In this document: positions 26,102 through 37,197 of the stretch, in pieces | Layout of the letters: each line of letters starts with the position of its first letter | Position numbering within the stretch: the first letter of the stretch is position 1 | NCBI RefSeq assembly: GCF_028023675.1 | Contig: NZ_JAQIOZ010000007.1 | Location: forward strand, 210,535 to 274,534 | Reading direction: 5' to 3' | Source: Primorskyibacter aestuariivivens | GTDB lineage: Bacteria; Pseudomonadota; Alphaproteobacteria; Rhodobacterales; Rhodobacteraceae | Length of the DNA stretch: 64,000 nt | Position numbers and translations under genes: made by a program | The notes under the pieces: generated by a model | Told to the model about the DNA's origin: nothing | Databases searched by the model: none | The model's input: the letters and a program-made list of their open reading frames with translations, nothing else

Positions 26102-27621
26102 TGGCAGCTTTGGACACGACACAGGTCAAGGACGGCGTCGATCAGGAAACCGTTGATGCGGTGCGCGAGGTCAGCACCTACAAATACGGCTGGAACACCG
26201 ATATCGAGATGGAATACGCCCCCAAGGGGCTGACGCCGGATATCGTGCGTCTGATTTCGGAAAAGAACGAAGAGCCGGAATGGATGACCGAATGGCGGCT
26301 CGCGGCTTATGAGCGCTGGCTGCAAAAGGAAGAGCCGGACTGGGCCATGGTCGATTATCCGGAGATCGATTTTCAGGACCAGTATTACTACGCCCGCCCC
26401 AAGAGCATGGAGACCAAGCCCAAATCGCTGGACGAGGTCGATCCGAAGTTGCTGGCGACCTATGAAAAGCTGGGCATTCCGCTCAAGGAACAGATGATTC
26501 TTGCCGGTGTCGAAGGCGCGGACGAGGCGCCTGCCGAGGGCCGCAAAGTGGCGGTGGATGCGGTGTTTGATTCCGTCTCCGTGGGTACGACCTTTCAGGC
26601 GGAACTGAAAAAGGCGGGCGTGATCTTCTGCTCGATCTCCGAGGCGATCAAGGAGCATCCCGAGCTGGTCAAGAAGTACCTCGGCTCGGTTGTGCCGGTC
26701 TCTGACAATTTCTATGCAACGCTGAACTCGGCCGTGTTCTCGGACGGCTCGTTTGTCTATGTGCCGCCCGGTGTGCGCTGTCCCATGGAACTGTCGACCT
26801 ATTTCCGCATCAATGCCGAGAATACCGGCCAGTTCGAACGGACGCTGATCATCGCCGATAAAGGCAGCTATGTCAGCTACCTGGAAGGCTGCACTGCACC
26901 GCAACGCGACACCTCGCAGCTTCACGCGGCTGTGGTGGAGATCATCGTCGAGGAAGATGCCGAAGTGAAATATTCCACGGTGCAGAACTGGTACCCGGGC
27001 GATGAGAACGGCAAGGGCGGCATCTATAACTTTGTGACCAAGCGCGCCGATTGCCGGGGCGACCGGGCCAAGGTGATGTGGACGCAGGTGGAAACCGGCT
27101 CTGCCGTGACGTGGAAATACCCGTCCTGCATTCTGCGCGGCGATGACAGCCAGGGCGAGTTCTATTCCATCGCCATCACCAACAACCACCAGCAGGCCGA
27201 TACCGGCACCAAGATGGTGCATCTGGGCAAGCGCACCAAGTCGCGCATCGTGTCCAAGGGGATCAGCGCAGGGTTTGCGCAGAACACCTATCGCGGGCTT
27301 GTGTCGATGCACCCCAAGGCCAAGGAGAGCCGTAACTATACCCAATGTGACAGCTTGCTCATTGGCGACAAATGCGGGGCGCATACGGTTCCCTATATTG
27401 AGGTCAAGAACAATTCCTCGCGCGTCGAACATGAGGCGACCACCTCCAAGGTGGATGACGACCAGATGTTCTATTGCCGCCAGCGCGGCATGGACGAGGA
27501 AGAGGCGGTTGCGCTGATCGTGAACGGCTTTGCCAAGGAAGTGCTGCAGGCGCTGCCGATGGAATTCGCGCTTGAGGCACAACAGCTTGTGGCGATTTCG
27601 CTGGAAGGGTCGGTGGGCTAA
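26101..27621 (+). CDS. sufB: Fe-S cluster assembly scaffold subunit SufB
   Basis: Core scaffold of the SufBCD complex, where nascent Fe-S clusters are built; 506 residues, a usual length. Family stretches are visible: [28 protein letters not shown] region (split here), [23 protein letters not shown] and the C-terminal [14 protein letters not shown]. The start chosen is the ATG overlapping the desulfurase stop, preceded by GGAGG. It should pair with SufC and SufD, which lie 2.2-4.2 kb downstream beyond unrelated genes. The 3' end runs into a REP-like palindrome. Confidence 0.96.
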   Translation: MAALDTTQVKDGVDQETVDAVREVSTYKYGWNTDIEMEYAPKGLTPDIVRLISEKNEEPEWMTEWRLAAYERWLQKEEPDWAMVDYPEIDFQDQYYYARPKSMETKPKSLDEVDPKLLATYEKLGIPLKEQMILAGVEGADEAPAEGRKVAVDAVFDSVSVGTTFQAELKKAGVIFCSISEAIKEHPELVKKYLGSVVPVSDNFYATLNSAVFSDGSFVYVPPGVRCPMELSTYFRINAENTGQFERTLIIADKGSYVSYLEGCTAPQRDTSQLHAAVVEIIVEEDAEVKYSTVQNWYPGDENGKGGIYNFVTKRADCRGDRAKVMWTQVETGSAVTWKYPSCILRGDDSQGEFYSIAITNNHQQADTGTKMVHLGKRTKSRIVSKGISAGFAQNTYRGLVSMHPKAKESRNYTQCDSLLIGDKCGAHTVPYIEVKNNSSRVEHEATTSKVDDDQMFYCRQRGMDEEEAVALIVNGFAKEVLQALPMEFALEAQQLVAISLEGSVG

Positions 27622-27666
27622 CAGCCCACCCTACGGGAGCGTGTAGGGTGGGCAATTCTGCCCACC
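27612..27666. repeat. Two REP-like palindromes at the 3' end of sufB
   Basis: GGTGGGCT/AGCCCACC (27612-27619, 27623-27630) is followed by CTACGGGAGCGTGTAG and GGTGGGCA/TGCCCACC (27647-27654, 27659-27666). The first stem covers the last sufB codons and its stop. Same family as at 4.86 and 10.48 kb. Confidence 0.7.
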
Positions 27667-27684
27667 ATTCCTGCGAGGTGACCG

Positions 27685-27861
27685 ATGAACCTGCTCATTC
27701 TGCCCGCGATCATGACCGGCGTGTTCTGCGCCGTCTTCGCGATGCTGGTGGGTTTCATCACCGAGGCGCTGACCATGTCGATGGTGCTGGGCGTGTCCTT
27801 CGTGTCGGGCTTTCTGGGGAATCTTTTTGCGCAATGGGTGACGGGAAAGAGTAATGAGTAA
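27685..27861 (+). CDS. Small membrane protein downstream of sufB
   Basis: A 58-residue frame, MNLLILPAIMTGVFCAVFAM and onward to GKSNE, with a GAGGTG ribosome binding site 6-8 bases upstream. Two hydrophobic helices (about 3-24 and 31-52) are separated by the short acidic ITEALT turn, predicting a hairpin membrane protein. It lies between sufB and the FkbM methyltransferase, in the same direction. No function known to me. Confidence 0.65.
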   Translation: MNLLILPAIMTGVFCAVFAMLVGFITEALTMSMVLGVSFVSGFLGNLFAQWVTGKSNE

Positions 27862-27891
27862 CCAAGGTAGCAGGGCACAGGAGCACCGGAC

Positions 27892-28698
27892 ATGATCCCG
27901 CGGATAAAACGTATCAACAAGCGTCTCTCTCTGGGGCGCCCGGTGGAAAGCGTGAAGCTGCGGCTGATCCATACCCGCGTGCTGGGTGAACCCGTAACCT
28001 TTTGCGTGAACATGAAAAACGACCCGATTCAGCGCAATCATCGCCGGGGCCAGTTTTATGAGATGAGCGAGCTGTCCCGCCTGCGCCGTATCTTCCCCGA
28101 AGGTGGCGTATTCGCCGATATCGGGGCCAATGTGGGCAATCACACGCTCTTTGCCGCGAAGTTCCTCAAAGCGTCCAAAGTGATCCCTTTTGAGCCGAAC
28201 CCGCGCGCCTTTGATCTGCTTTTGCAGAATGTGCTGGTCAACGGGTTGGGCGATGTGGTGGACCTGTCCAAGCTGGGTGTTGGTGTCTCGGACGCCCATT
28301 CCGGCGGCTTTGCCATGCAGGACCGGGAACGCAATCTTGGCGGTGCCACGATGCTGGAGGGCGAGGGCGATCTTGAGGTGTTCCCCGGGCATGAGCTTCT
28401 GTCCGATGTAACGCCGGATTTCATCAAGATCGACGTGGAGGGCATGGAAATGAAAGTGCTTTCCGGGCTTGAGCCGGTGCTGAAGCGCTGCCGTCCGATC
28501 CTCATGGTCGAGGTGGATAACACCGCCGAGGACGAGTTCATGACTTGGGTCGAAGCGCAGGGTTATGCGGTGCTGTCGACCCACCAACGCTACCGTCTCA
28601 ACAAGAACCACCTGGTTTGTGACGCGGGGCAGTTGGAGACGCTCAAAGCGGCCTATTTCGTGGAAGACGCGGCCAAGCCCGAGGAGGAAACCGCATGA
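27892..28698 (+). CDS. FkbM family methyltransferase
   Basis: A SAM-dependent methyltransferase of the FkbM group (268 residues), usually acting on hydroxyls of sugars or secondary metabolites. The SAM-binding motif is [10 protein letters not shown] near residue 82-91; PFEPNPRAF follows, and the conserved [14 protein letters not shown] is near 180. Its stop overlaps the start of the YbjQ gene (ATGA). It interrupts the suf genes, between sufB and sufC. A direct role in Fe-S assembly is not known for this family, so it looks like an inserted passenger. Confidence 0.9.
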   Translation: MIPRIKRINKRLSLGRPVESVKLRLIHTRVLGEPVTFCVNMKNDPIQRNHRRGQFYEMSELSRLRRIFPEGGVFADIGANVGNHTLFAAKFLKASKVIPFEPNPRAFDLLLQNVLVNGLGDVVDLSKLGVGVSDAHSGGFAMQDRERNLGGATMLEGEGDLEVFPGHELLSDVTPDFIKIDVEGMEMKVLSGLEPVLKRCRPILMVEVDNTAEDEFMTWVEAQGYAVLSTHQRYRLNKNHLVCDAGQLETLKAAYFVEDAAKPEEETA

Positions 28699-29009
28699 TC
28701 ATCACCACAACCAACGGCGTCGAAGGGCGCAAGATCATCGATTATCGCGGCATTGTCGTGGGCGAGGCGATCATGGGCGCCAACGTGGTGCGTGATGTGT
28801 TCGCCTCGATCACCGATATCGTCGGCGGGCGTTCGGGGGCTTATGAGAGCAAACTGCAGGATGCCCGCGACACGGCGCTGCGCGAATTGCAGGAGCGCGC
28901 CGCCGCGCTTGGCGCGGATGCGGTGGTGGGCGTCGATCTCGATTACGAGGTGGTCGGGCAATCCATGCTGATGGTCTCCGCTTCTGGCACGGCAGTGGTA
29001 TTAGAGTAA
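28695..29009 (+). CDS. YbjQ family protein (UPF0145)
   Basis: A 104-residue cytosolic protein of the pentameric YbjQ/DUF74 heavy-metal-binding-like family. The typical pattern is an early strand ending [29 protein letters not shown] (read in parts), then [15 protein letters not shown] and a final hydrophobic strand. The biochemical role is unresolved in the family. It is translationally coupled to the FkbM gene, and both sit inside the suf cluster. Confidence 0.9.
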   Translation: MIITTTNGVEGRKIIDYRGIVVGEAIMGANVVRDVFASITDIVGGRSGAYESKLQDARDTALRELQERAAALGADAVVGVDLDYEVVGQSMLMVSASGTAVVLE

Positions 29010-29129
29010 TGCCCAACCTTCTCCGCAAAATCATACCAACCCTGACGCATTTGCGCCTTGTTTCGCCGCCACCTTGGTCGGTGGCGCGGGGCGAAGTCCG
29101 TCCGCGTGCGGAATTTGCGGAGGACAGGC

Positions 29130-29708
29130 ATGATTTCAAACGGGCAATTGGCGTTCAACCAGCGTGTCGCGCGGATCAATTCGGGTCAGGTCTGCCGTGT
29201 GCCGCAACCCGGCGTCGCGGAAAACGCATCGCATGGCTGGCTCAGCGACGCGGAACTGGCACGCACCGTCCGGTCCAGCGTGGGCGCGGGACTCAAGGAC
29301 CGGCTCCATGCGCTGAGCTATGTCTGGGCCTTCCTGCTGGGCGTGTTGTCCATCCTGCTGTCGCGCTACACGGTCTATCACCTGCACGGCCTGCCCAACG
29401 AGGTGCCCAAACAGTTTGCGGGCATGGTGGGCGATATCGCCATGGCCGATCTGATCATGGGCGTGGATGTGGCCATCGGCGGGTTCATCCTCGTGGCTTT
29501 TGCGCTGGCGTTCAACCTCGCCACGCGCGAGCACATGTTCTGCAAATTCGTCGGCCTTTGGGTGGCCACGACCATGATGCACAATCTGGTGCATATGTAT
29601 CCCGAACAGTGGACCACTCTGTTCTCCTGGGAATGGGTGGACTGGGTCCGCTCGACAACCGATCCGAATTCCATCCTGTTTCGCGGGATGAGCTTCAAAC
29701 TCACCTGA
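29130..29708 (+). CDS. Membrane protein of unknown function
   Basis: A 192-residue protein; the ATG at 29130 follows GGAGGACAGGC, a good binding site, while an upstream in-frame start at 29058 lacks one. A soluble N-terminus of about 65 residues is followed by three likely helices (about 70-88, 112-135 and 142-158). The C-terminus contains HNLVHMYPEQW and two Trp-rich segments. No family recognised. It lies between ybjQ and sufC in the same direction. Confidence 0.75.
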   Translation: MISNGQLAFNQRVARINSGQVCRVPQPGVAENASHGWLSDAELARTVRSSVGAGLKDRLHALSYVWAFLLGVLSILLSRYTVYHLHGLPNEVPKQFAGMVGDIAMADLIMGVDVAIGGFILVAFALAFNLATREHMFCKFVGLWVATTMMHNLVHMYPEQWTTLFSWEWVDWVRSTTDPNSILFRGMSFKLT

Positions 29709-29788
29709 CATCAACTGAAAACCAAACCGCAGATGGCGCGGCCCGTTTCGGGCGGCGTCATTGCCATGCGTATTGAAAGGGTAAATTC

Positions 29789-30544
29789 ATGCTGGAAATC
29801 AAGAACCTGCACGTAAAGCTGGAAGAAGAGGACAAGCAAATCCTCAAGGGCGTGGACCTCTCCGTGGAAGCGGGCAAGGTGCATGCGATCATGGGGCCGA
29901 ACGGCTCGGGCAAATCGACGCTCTCCTATGTGCTGTCGGGCCGCGAGGGCTATGAAGTGACTGGTGGCAGCGCCGAGTTGCTGGGCGAGGACCTGCTCGA
30001 CATGGAACCCGAAGAGCGCGCCGCCGCGGGCCTGTTCCTGGCGTTCCAATACCCGGTTGAAATTCCCGGTGTGGGCAACATGACCTTCCTGCGCACCGCG
30101 CTCAACGCACAGCGCAAGGCGCGCGGGCAGGAAGAGATGAACGCGACCGATTTCCTCAAGCTGATCCGCGCCAAGGCCAAGGAGCTCAAGATCGACGCGG
30201 ACATGCTCAAGCGTCCGGTCAATGTGGGCTTTTCGGGCGGTGAGAAAAAGCGCAACGAAATCCTGCAGATGGCGATGCTTGAACCCAAGATGTGCATCCT
30301 CGACGAAACCGACTCGGGCCTCGACGTGGACGCGATGAAGCTGGTCTCGGAAGGCGTGAACGCGCTTCGTGACGAGGGCCGTGGTTTCCTTGTCATCACC
30401 CACTACCAGCGTCTTCTGGATCACATCAAACCGGATGTCGTGCACATCATGTCCGACGGCCGGATCATCAAGACCGGTGGCCCCGAGCTGGCGCTTGAGG
30501 TCGAACAGAACGGTTACGCAGACCTGCTGGCGGAGGTGGCGTAA
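29789..30544 (+). CDS. sufC: Fe-S cluster assembly ATPase SufC
   Basis: ABC-type ATPase that drives the SufBCD scaffold; 251 residues. Walker A GPNGSGKST is near 35-43, the signature FSGGEKKRNE near 148-157, and Walker B CILDETDSGLD follows, with the SufC-specific DSGLD. It has no membrane partner, as expected for this cytosolic ABC protein. Its stop codon overlaps the sufD start (TAATG). A GAAAGG site precedes the ATG. Confidence 0.97.
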   Translation: MLEIKNLHVKLEEEDKQILKGVDLSVEAGKVHAIMGPNGSGKSTLSYVLSGREGYEVTGGSAELLGEDLLDMEPEERAAAGLFLAFQYPVEIPGVGNMTFLRTALNAQRKARGQEEMNATDFLKLIRAKAKELKIDADMLKRPVNVGFSGGEKKRNEILQMAMLEPKMCILDETDSGLDVDAMKLVSEGVNALRDEGRGFLVITHYQRLLDHIKPDVVHIMSDGRIIKTGGPELALEVEQNGYADLLAEVA

Positions 30545-31824
30545 TGGCATTGCCGCAAACAAAACTGGATGCAACCGAAGAGCGCCTGTCGTCTCTGACC
30601 CTGCCCGAGGGCGGCTGGTCCGGCGCGGCGCGCAAGGACGCTCTGGCGCGGCTGCGTGAGTATGGCCTGCCCGGACGGCGTGACGAATACTGGAAATACA
30701 CCCGCCCCGACACGCTGGTGCAGCCCGGCGCGCCCAGGGCGGCGCTGTTCGATCCCGGCGAAGCGCCGGTATTTGACAGCATCGACCGGCTCAAGATCGT
30801 CTTTGTAGACGGTGTCTTTGACGCCGGGGCCTCGGACGACCTGAGCCTTGAGGGTGTCACCATCGAACGTCTGGCCGAGGCGCAGAGCGATCTGCATTGG
30901 GCGCAGTCGCTCTATGGCGTGCTGGAAGTCAAGGGTCAGGACCCGGTGCAGCGCCCGCTGGCGGCGCTCAACACCGCCTATGCGACCGATGGCGTGCTGA
31001 TCCATGTGACGGGCAAACCGTCCAGGCCGATCTCGCTGATCTATCATCATCGCTCGGAAAGCTCGGACGCGATCCTGCATCACGTGATCAAGCTGGACGC
31101 AGGGGCCGAGGCGACGATCCTTGAAAACGGTCCCGCCGCGGCACGGTTCAACAAATGCATGGAAGTGGACATTGCCGACAATGCCACGCTGCACCATGTG
31201 CGCACCCAAGGCCGCGACCACGAACGCCGCGCCGCCACGCATATCTTCGCGCGGCTGGGCACGGAATCGGTGTTCAAGAGCTTTACGCTCACCGCCAATG
31301 GCGTGCTGACCCGCAATGAATGCGTGATCGAGCTGACCGGCGACGACGCGGTGGCGCATGTGGCCGGTGCCTGTGTCGGCGATGGGGATTTCCATCACGA
31401 TGACACGGTGTTCATCACCCATGACGCGGTGAATTGCGAAAGCCGTCAGGTGTTCAAGAAGGTGCTGCGCAATGGCGCGACCGGTGTGTTCCAGGGCAAG
31501 ATTCTGGTCAAACCCGGCGCACAGAAGACCGACGGCTACCAGATCTCGCAATCGCTGCTTCTGGACGATGACAGCCAGTTCCTCGCCAAGCCCGAGCTTG
31601 AGATCTACGCCGATGACGTGGCCTGTTCGCATGGCTCCACATCCGGCGCGATCGACGAGGAGGCGCTGTTCTACCTGCGCTCGCGCGGCGTGCCAGAGGG
31701 TGAGGCCGTGAACCTGCTGACGCTGGCCTTCCTTGCCGAAGCGGTGGAAGAGATCGAGGACGAGACCCTGTCTGAAGAGATCACCGCCCGCATCGAGCAA
31801 TGGCTGATCCGGCACGCGGGCTAG
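30544..31824 (+). CDS. sufD: Fe-S cluster assembly protein SufD
   Basis: Scaffold partner of SufB and SufC, 426 residues. The C-terminal SufB/SufD core shows GATGVFQGKILVKPGAQKTDGYQ (read in parts), then the conserved LLLDDDSQFLAKPELEIYADDV region and CSHGSTSGA. The latter carries the histidine thought to bind iron at the SufB-SufD interface. Start overlaps the sufC stop. Followed by two small membrane-protein genes before sufS. Confidence 0.96.
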   Translation: MALPQTKLDATEERLSSLTLPEGGWSGAARKDALARLREYGLPGRRDEYWKYTRPDTLVQPGAPRAALFDPGEAPVFDSIDRLKIVFVDGVFDAGASDDLSLEGVTIERLAEAQSDLHWAQSLYGVLEVKGQDPVQRPLAALNTAYATDGVLIHVTGKPSRPISLIYHHRSESSDAILHHVIKLDAGAEATILENGPAAARFNKCMEVDIADNATLHHVRTQGRDHERRAATHIFARLGTESVFKSFTLTANGVLTRNECVIELTGDDAVAHVAGACVGDGDFHHDDTVFITHDAVNCESRQVFKKVLRNGATGVFQGKILVKPGAQKTDGYQISQSLLLDDDSQFLAKPELEIYADDVACSHGSTSGAIDEEALFYLRSRGVPEGEAVNLLTLAFLAEAVEEIEDETLSEEITARIEQWLIRHAG

Positions 31825-31836
31825 GCCGGGGCGCAA

Positions 31837-32322
31837 ATGGCGATCACACAGGACATCGTGGCCACCTATCGCGGCCCGGGCAAGGTGCTGCGCAGGCTGC
31901 TTGACCGGGGCCAGCGCGAGGACCGGGCGCTCGCCATTCTGATGGCGGGCTGTCTTGTGGTGTTCGTGTCGCAATGGCCGGTGCTGGCGCGGCGTGCCCA
32001 TCTGGAACAGACCGAGCTGAACCCGCTTTTGGGCGGCTCGCTTCTGGCCTGGCTCTTTATCGCGCCGCTGGTGCTTTATGCGCTTGCGGCGCTGAGCCAC
32101 ATGGTGGCCCGCGCGTTGGGCGGGCAGGGCAGTCATTACGGCGCGCGACTGGCGCTGTTCTGGGCGCTTTTGGCAGCCTCGCCGCTGATGCTGCTCAACG
32201 GGCTGGTGGGCGGGTTCATCGGGCCGGGACCGGCGCTGAGCCTCGTGGGGTTCATCTGGGTCGTGCTGTTTTTGTGGTTCTGGTTCGCCGGGTTGCGCGA
32301 AGCCGAAAGGGTGCCCCAGTGA
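31837..32322 (+). CDS. Small polytopic membrane protein
   Basis: A 161-residue protein with hydrophobic stretches near 35-55, 67-90, 105-125 and 128-148, so about four transmembrane helices. No motif of known function was recognised. Its stop codon overlaps the GTG start of the next gene (GTGA). The next gene resembles the YIP1 family, and this one may be its heterologous partner. It lies in the suf cluster between sufD and sufS. Confidence 0.75.
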   Translation: MAITQDIVATYRGPGKVLRRLLDRGQREDRALAILMAGCLVVFVSQWPVLARRAHLEQTELNPLLGGSLLAWLFIAPLVLYALAALSHMVARALGGQGSHYGARLALFWALLAASPLMLLNGLVGGFIGPGPALSLVGFIWVVLFLWFWFAGLREAERVPQ

Positions 32323-32912
32323 CGCTCTGGCCCGCCTTTCGCGATCTTGCCCTTGAAACGGTGAGCGCGCCGCGCATGGCGGCGGCGCGCATCCTACAGT
32401 TCCAGCCCGGTCGCGACTGGCTCTGGCAGGCGCTTCTCTGCGCGGTTGTGCTCAATGCGCTGGTTTTTGGGCTGTCCACGATGATCGCGCCGCCAGACAC
32501 AGCGTTGCCGCCGATGATGGCGACGCCGTTCCTGTTTGCGCTCACCATGGCCTGTGGCCTTGTGATTACCATCTTTGGTGTGTTCTGGGTCGGTGCTTGG
32601 CTGGGCGGTCAGGCAAGGCTGGACGATATTCTGGTCTTGATGACATGGCTGCAAGTGTTGCGCTTTGCGGTTCAGCTCGTGGCGGTGCCGCTGGGGATCA
32701 TCGCCCCGGCATTGACGGTGATGGGGCTTATGGTGGCCTCGATCATTGGGATCTGGATCCTTGTCAATTTCATTGATACGGCGCACAGGTTCGACAATCT
32801 TTTCAAGGCCTTCGGCGTTCTCATTTTCACCGGAATGGGAATTGTCATGGGCCTGATCCTGATGCTGTCCATCATCGGGGTCTCAACTGCGGGGTTTGCA
32901 GCAGATGTATGA
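32319..32912 (+). CDS. YIP1-family-like membrane protein
   Basis: Starts at a GTG overlapping the previous stop and codes for 197 residues (VTLWPAFRDLALETVSAPR at the N-terminus, which is typical of bacterial Yip1 proteins). About five hydrophobic helices follow, with FIDTAHRFDN before the last one. Bacterial Yip1 proteins have no firm function. Its end overlaps the sufS start by a few bases, tying it to the suf operon. Confidence 0.8.
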   Translation: MTLWPAFRDLALETVSAPRMAAARILQFQPGRDWLWQALLCAVVLNALVFGLSTMIAPPDTALPPMMATPFLFALTMACGLVITIFGVFWVGAWLGGQARLDDILVLMTWLQVLRFAVQLVAVPLGIIAPALTVMGLMVASIIGIWILVNFIDTAHRFDNLFKAFGVLIFTGMGIVMGLILMLSIIGVSTAGFAADV

Positions 32913-34125
32913 CGTGAACAAAATCCGGGGTGATTTCCCGATCCTCAGCCGCGAGGTAAACGGCAAGCCGCTGGTCTATCTCGACAATGGTGCCAGCGCG
33001 CAGAAACCTCAGGTGGTGATCGACGCGGTCACGCGCGCCTATGCGGAGGAATACGCCAATGTGCATCGCGGCCTGCATTTCCTGAGCAATCTCGCGACCG
33101 AGAAATACGAGGCCGTGCGCGGCATCATCGCCCGGTTCCTTGGCGCGTTGGACGAGAACGAGATCGTGCTCAATTCCGGTACCACCGAGGGCATCAACAA
33201 CGTGGCCTATGGCTGGGCCATGCCGCATCTGGAGGCAGGGGACGAGATCATCCTGTCGGTGATGGAGCACCACGCCAATATCGTGCCCTGGCATTTCCTG
33301 CGCGAACGGCAGGGTGTGGTGCTGAAATGGGTGGATGTGGATGCCACCGGCGCGCTGGATCCGCAGGCGGTGATCGACGCGATGGGACCAAAGACCAAGC
33401 TGGTGGCGATCACCCAGATGTCCAATGTGCTGGGCACGCGGGTGGATGTGAAAAGCATCTGCGCCGAGGCCCGCGCGCGCGGCATCGCCACGCTGGTGGA
33501 TGGATCGCAGGCGGCGGTGCATGGCCCGGTTAATGTCGAAGAGATCGGATGTGATTTCTACGCCATCACCGGCCACAAGCTCTATGGCCCGTCCGGTTCC
33601 GGCGCGATCTACATGAAGAAGGAACGCATGGCCGAAATGCGCCCCTTCCTCGGCGGCGGCGACATGATCAAGGAAGTGCACCGGGACGAGGTGATCTATA
33701 ACGACCCGCCGATGAAGTTCGAGGCAGGCACGCCGGGCATCGTGCAGACCATCGGGCTGGGCGTGGCGCTGGAATATATGATGGGCGTGGGGATGGAGAG
33801 AATCGCCGCCCATGAAGAGAAACTGACGCAATATGCGCGGTCGCGGATGGACGGGCTGAACTGGCTCAACGTGCAGGGCAAGGCCCCGGGCAAGGGGGCG
33901 ATTTTCTCCTTCACCCTCGACGGTGCGGCCCATGCGCATGACATCTCCACCATTCTCGACAAAAAGGGCGTCGCGGTGCGCGCGGGCCATCACTGCGCCG
34001 GGCCGCTGATGGATCATCTGGGGGTGACCGCCACCTGCCGCGCCTCCTTTGCCATGTATAACACCGAGGCCGAGGTGGATACGTTGATCGAGGCGCTGGA
34101 ACTGGCGCGCGAACTGTTTGGCTAA
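32905..34125 (+). CDS. sufS: Cysteine desulfurase SufS
   Basis: Group-II cysteine desulfurase supplying sulfur to SufBCD; 406 residues from the ATG at 32905 (MYDVNKIRGDFPIL, the normal opening; a TTG three codons earlier is too close to the GGGG site). PLP lysine in TGHKLYGPSG; catalytic cysteine in RAGHHCAGPLMDHLG; RGLHFLSN and GTTEGINN are also visible. No sufE or sufU gene is seen in the window, so its sulfur acceptor is encoded elsewhere. The upstream end overlaps the YIP1-like gene. Confidence 0.95.
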   Translation: MYDVNKIRGDFPILSREVNGKPLVYLDNGASAQKPQVVIDAVTRAYAEEYANVHRGLHFLSNLATEKYEAVRGIIARFLGALDENEIVLNSGTTEGINNVAYGWAMPHLEAGDEIILSVMEHHANIVPWHFLRERQGVVLKWVDVDATGALDPQAVIDAMGPKTKLVAITQMSNVLGTRVDVKSICAEARARGIATLVDGSQAAVHGPVNVEEIGCDFYAITGHKLYGPSGSGAIYMKKERMAEMRPFLGGGDMIKEVHRDEVIYNDPPMKFEAGTPGIVQTIGLGVALEYMMGVGMERIAAHEEKLTQYARSRMDGLNWLNVQGKAPGKGAIFSFTLDGAAHAHDISTILDKKGVAVRAGHHCAGPLMDHLGVTATCRASFAMYNTEAEVDTLIEALELARELFG

Positions 34126-34165
34126 GGGCTGAACGCGGGTGCCGGTCCCGGCTTCAGAGGCTCAG

Positions 34166-35650
<1,485 letters not shown>

Positions 35651-35744
35651 CCGGCCCGCATCGCGCTTGGTCTTTGTGCCGGGCTTCGCTAACCTCCGGC
35701 CCGAGGCGCATGAGCAGGGCGATATGCGCGGATCGGGAGCGTTC

Positions 35745-37049
35745 ATGAAACCGCTGTTGTTGATCCTCATCTATCTGGTGGCCGTGACGCTGCCGCTGAT
35801 CCTGTCATGGGTCACCGGCGGACCGCCACGCCCGGTGCTGCAGGAGATCGCGTCGGGGCTGGGCATCCTTGCCTATGCGATGATCCTGGCCGAATTCGTG
35901 CTGTCGGGGCGGTTCAAGAGCGTGTCAAACAGCGTCGGCATGGATGTCGCCATATGGTTTCACCAGATGCTGGCGCGTGTCGCGCTGGTCTTTGCGCTGC
36001 TGCATCCGTTTCTCTATGGCGGCACGCCGTCCGGGGGTACGCGGCCCTGGGACCCGACCCGCGCATTGACCGTCACCACGGATTTCACCGCGCTGGCCTC
36101 GGGCATCGCGGCCTTTGCATTGCTGCCCGCGCTGGTGCTGTTTGCGGTGCACCGGGACAAGCTGGATTACAATTATGAAACCTGGCGGTTGATGCATGGG
36201 ATTGGCGCGGTGGTGATCGCGCTGGCCCTGCTGCATCACGCGGTTTATGCCGGGCGCTATGGCGGGCATCCGGTCATGGTCTGGGTCTGGATCATCCTGA
36301 CCGGGATCGCGGTTGCGTCGCTGGTCTATTTCTACCTTCTGGTGCCGCTTCGGGCGCGTGGCAAACCATGGTGTGTCACCTCGGTGACGCAACTGACCCC
36401 AAGGCAATGGGAGGTGACCGTGGCGCCGCAAAAGGGCGGAGGGCTGCGCTATCACGCGGGACAATTCGCATGGCTCAATATCGGGCACAGCGCCTTTTCC
36501 CTGCATGAGAACCCGTTCTCGATTGCCTCGGCCCCGGCCTCAGGCCCCGAGGTCACGTTCATGATCAAGGAATTGGGGGATTTCACCCGCACCATTGGCG
36601 GGATCACGCCGGGCACCGTCGCTTATGTGGACGGGGCCTATGGCAACCTGTCGGTGGACGGGCGAAGCGAGCCGGGTGTGGCGCTGATTGCCGGAGGGAT
36701 TGGCATCGCGCCGCTCATCGGTATCCTGCGGCAGATGCGGCTCACCGGCGATACGCGCAAGGTCAGGGTGATCTATGGCAACCGCAGCGAAGAGCAGATC
36801 ACTTGCCGCGATGAGCTGGCGGCGGAGGACGTGACCTATGTCCTGTCCGAGCCGCCGCCGGGCTGGACAGGCGAAAGCGGCATGATCAGTCCGACGCTTC
36901 TTGACCGGGTCTTTACGCCAGAGGAGATGCGCGACTGGGTCTTCGTGATGTGCGGCCCGGGCGCGATGTTGGACATGGTCGAGGATCATCTGATCGCGCG
37001 CGGCGCGCCCTCGGACCGCATCCTGTCGGAGCGTTTTCAGTATGACTGA
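35745..37049 (+). CDS. Ferric-reductase-like transmembrane flavoprotein
   Basis: A predicted haem b plus FAD/NAD(P)H membrane reductase, 434 residues from the ATG at 35745 (MKPLLLILIYLV; GGGAG upstream). The membrane part (1-215) has histidine-bearing helices, WFHQMLARVALVFALLHPF and MHGIGAVVIALALLHHAVY (read in parts). These are the haem ligands of ferric reductase/NOX-like proteins. The C-terminal part has the FAD motif ENPFSIAS, the nucleotide motif AGGIGIAPLIG and CGPGAM. It likely moves electrons across the membrane to a metal or oxygen acceptor. Confidence 0.88.
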   Translation: MKPLLLILIYLVAVTLPLILSWVTGGPPRPVLQEIASGLGILAYAMILAEFVLSGRFKSVSNSVGMDVAIWFHQMLARVALVFALLHPFLYGGTPSGGTRPWDPTRALTVTTDFTALASGIAAFALLPALVLFAVHRDKLDYNYETWRLMHGIGAVVIALALLHHAVYAGRYGGHPVMVWVWIILTGIAVASLVYFYLLVPLRARGKPWCVTSVTQLTPRQWEVTVAPQKGGGLRYHAGQFAWLNIGHSAFSLHENPFSIASAPASGPEVTFMIKELGDFTRTIGGITPGTVAYVDGAYGNLSVDGRSEPGVALIAGGIGIAPLIGILRQMRLTGDTRKVRVIYGNRSEEQITCRDELAAEDVTYVLSEPPPGWTGESGMISPTLLDRVFTPEEMRDWVFVMCGPGAMLDMVEDHLIARGAPSDRILSERFQYD

Positions 37050-37149
37050 CCCGTTGAGAAACAAATCCTTGCGCCAGCGCCTGTCCCTTGGGTTTCGGGT
37101 GGTGACTCTGGTGCTCGTCGCGCTTTTGCTGGCATTCGCGCTGCGCTGA
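37042..37149 (+). CDS. Possible 35-residue single-helix membrane protein
   Basis: Frame MTDPLRNKSLRQRLSLGFRVV, then TLVLVALLLAFALR, overlapping the reductase stop by 8 bases. Its basic N-terminus and one hydrophobic helix look like a genuine small membrane protein, perhaps an accessory to the reductase. No strong ribosome binding site apart from GTTTTCAG context. Tentative. Confidence 0.4.
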   Translation: MTDPLRNKSLRQRLSLGFRVVTLVLVALLLAFALR

Positions 37150-37159
37150 GGCCGGGATC

Positions 37160-37184
37160 GAGGGGCCAAAAGGGCTGGCCCCTC
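37160..37184. terminator. Hairpin between the reductase and peroxidase genes
   Basis: GAGGGGCCA and TGGCCCCTC form a perfect 9-bp stem with a 7-base loop, placed between convergent genes. No T-run is present. Confidence 0.6.
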
Positions 37185-37197
37185 GCTGTTCGGCCGA

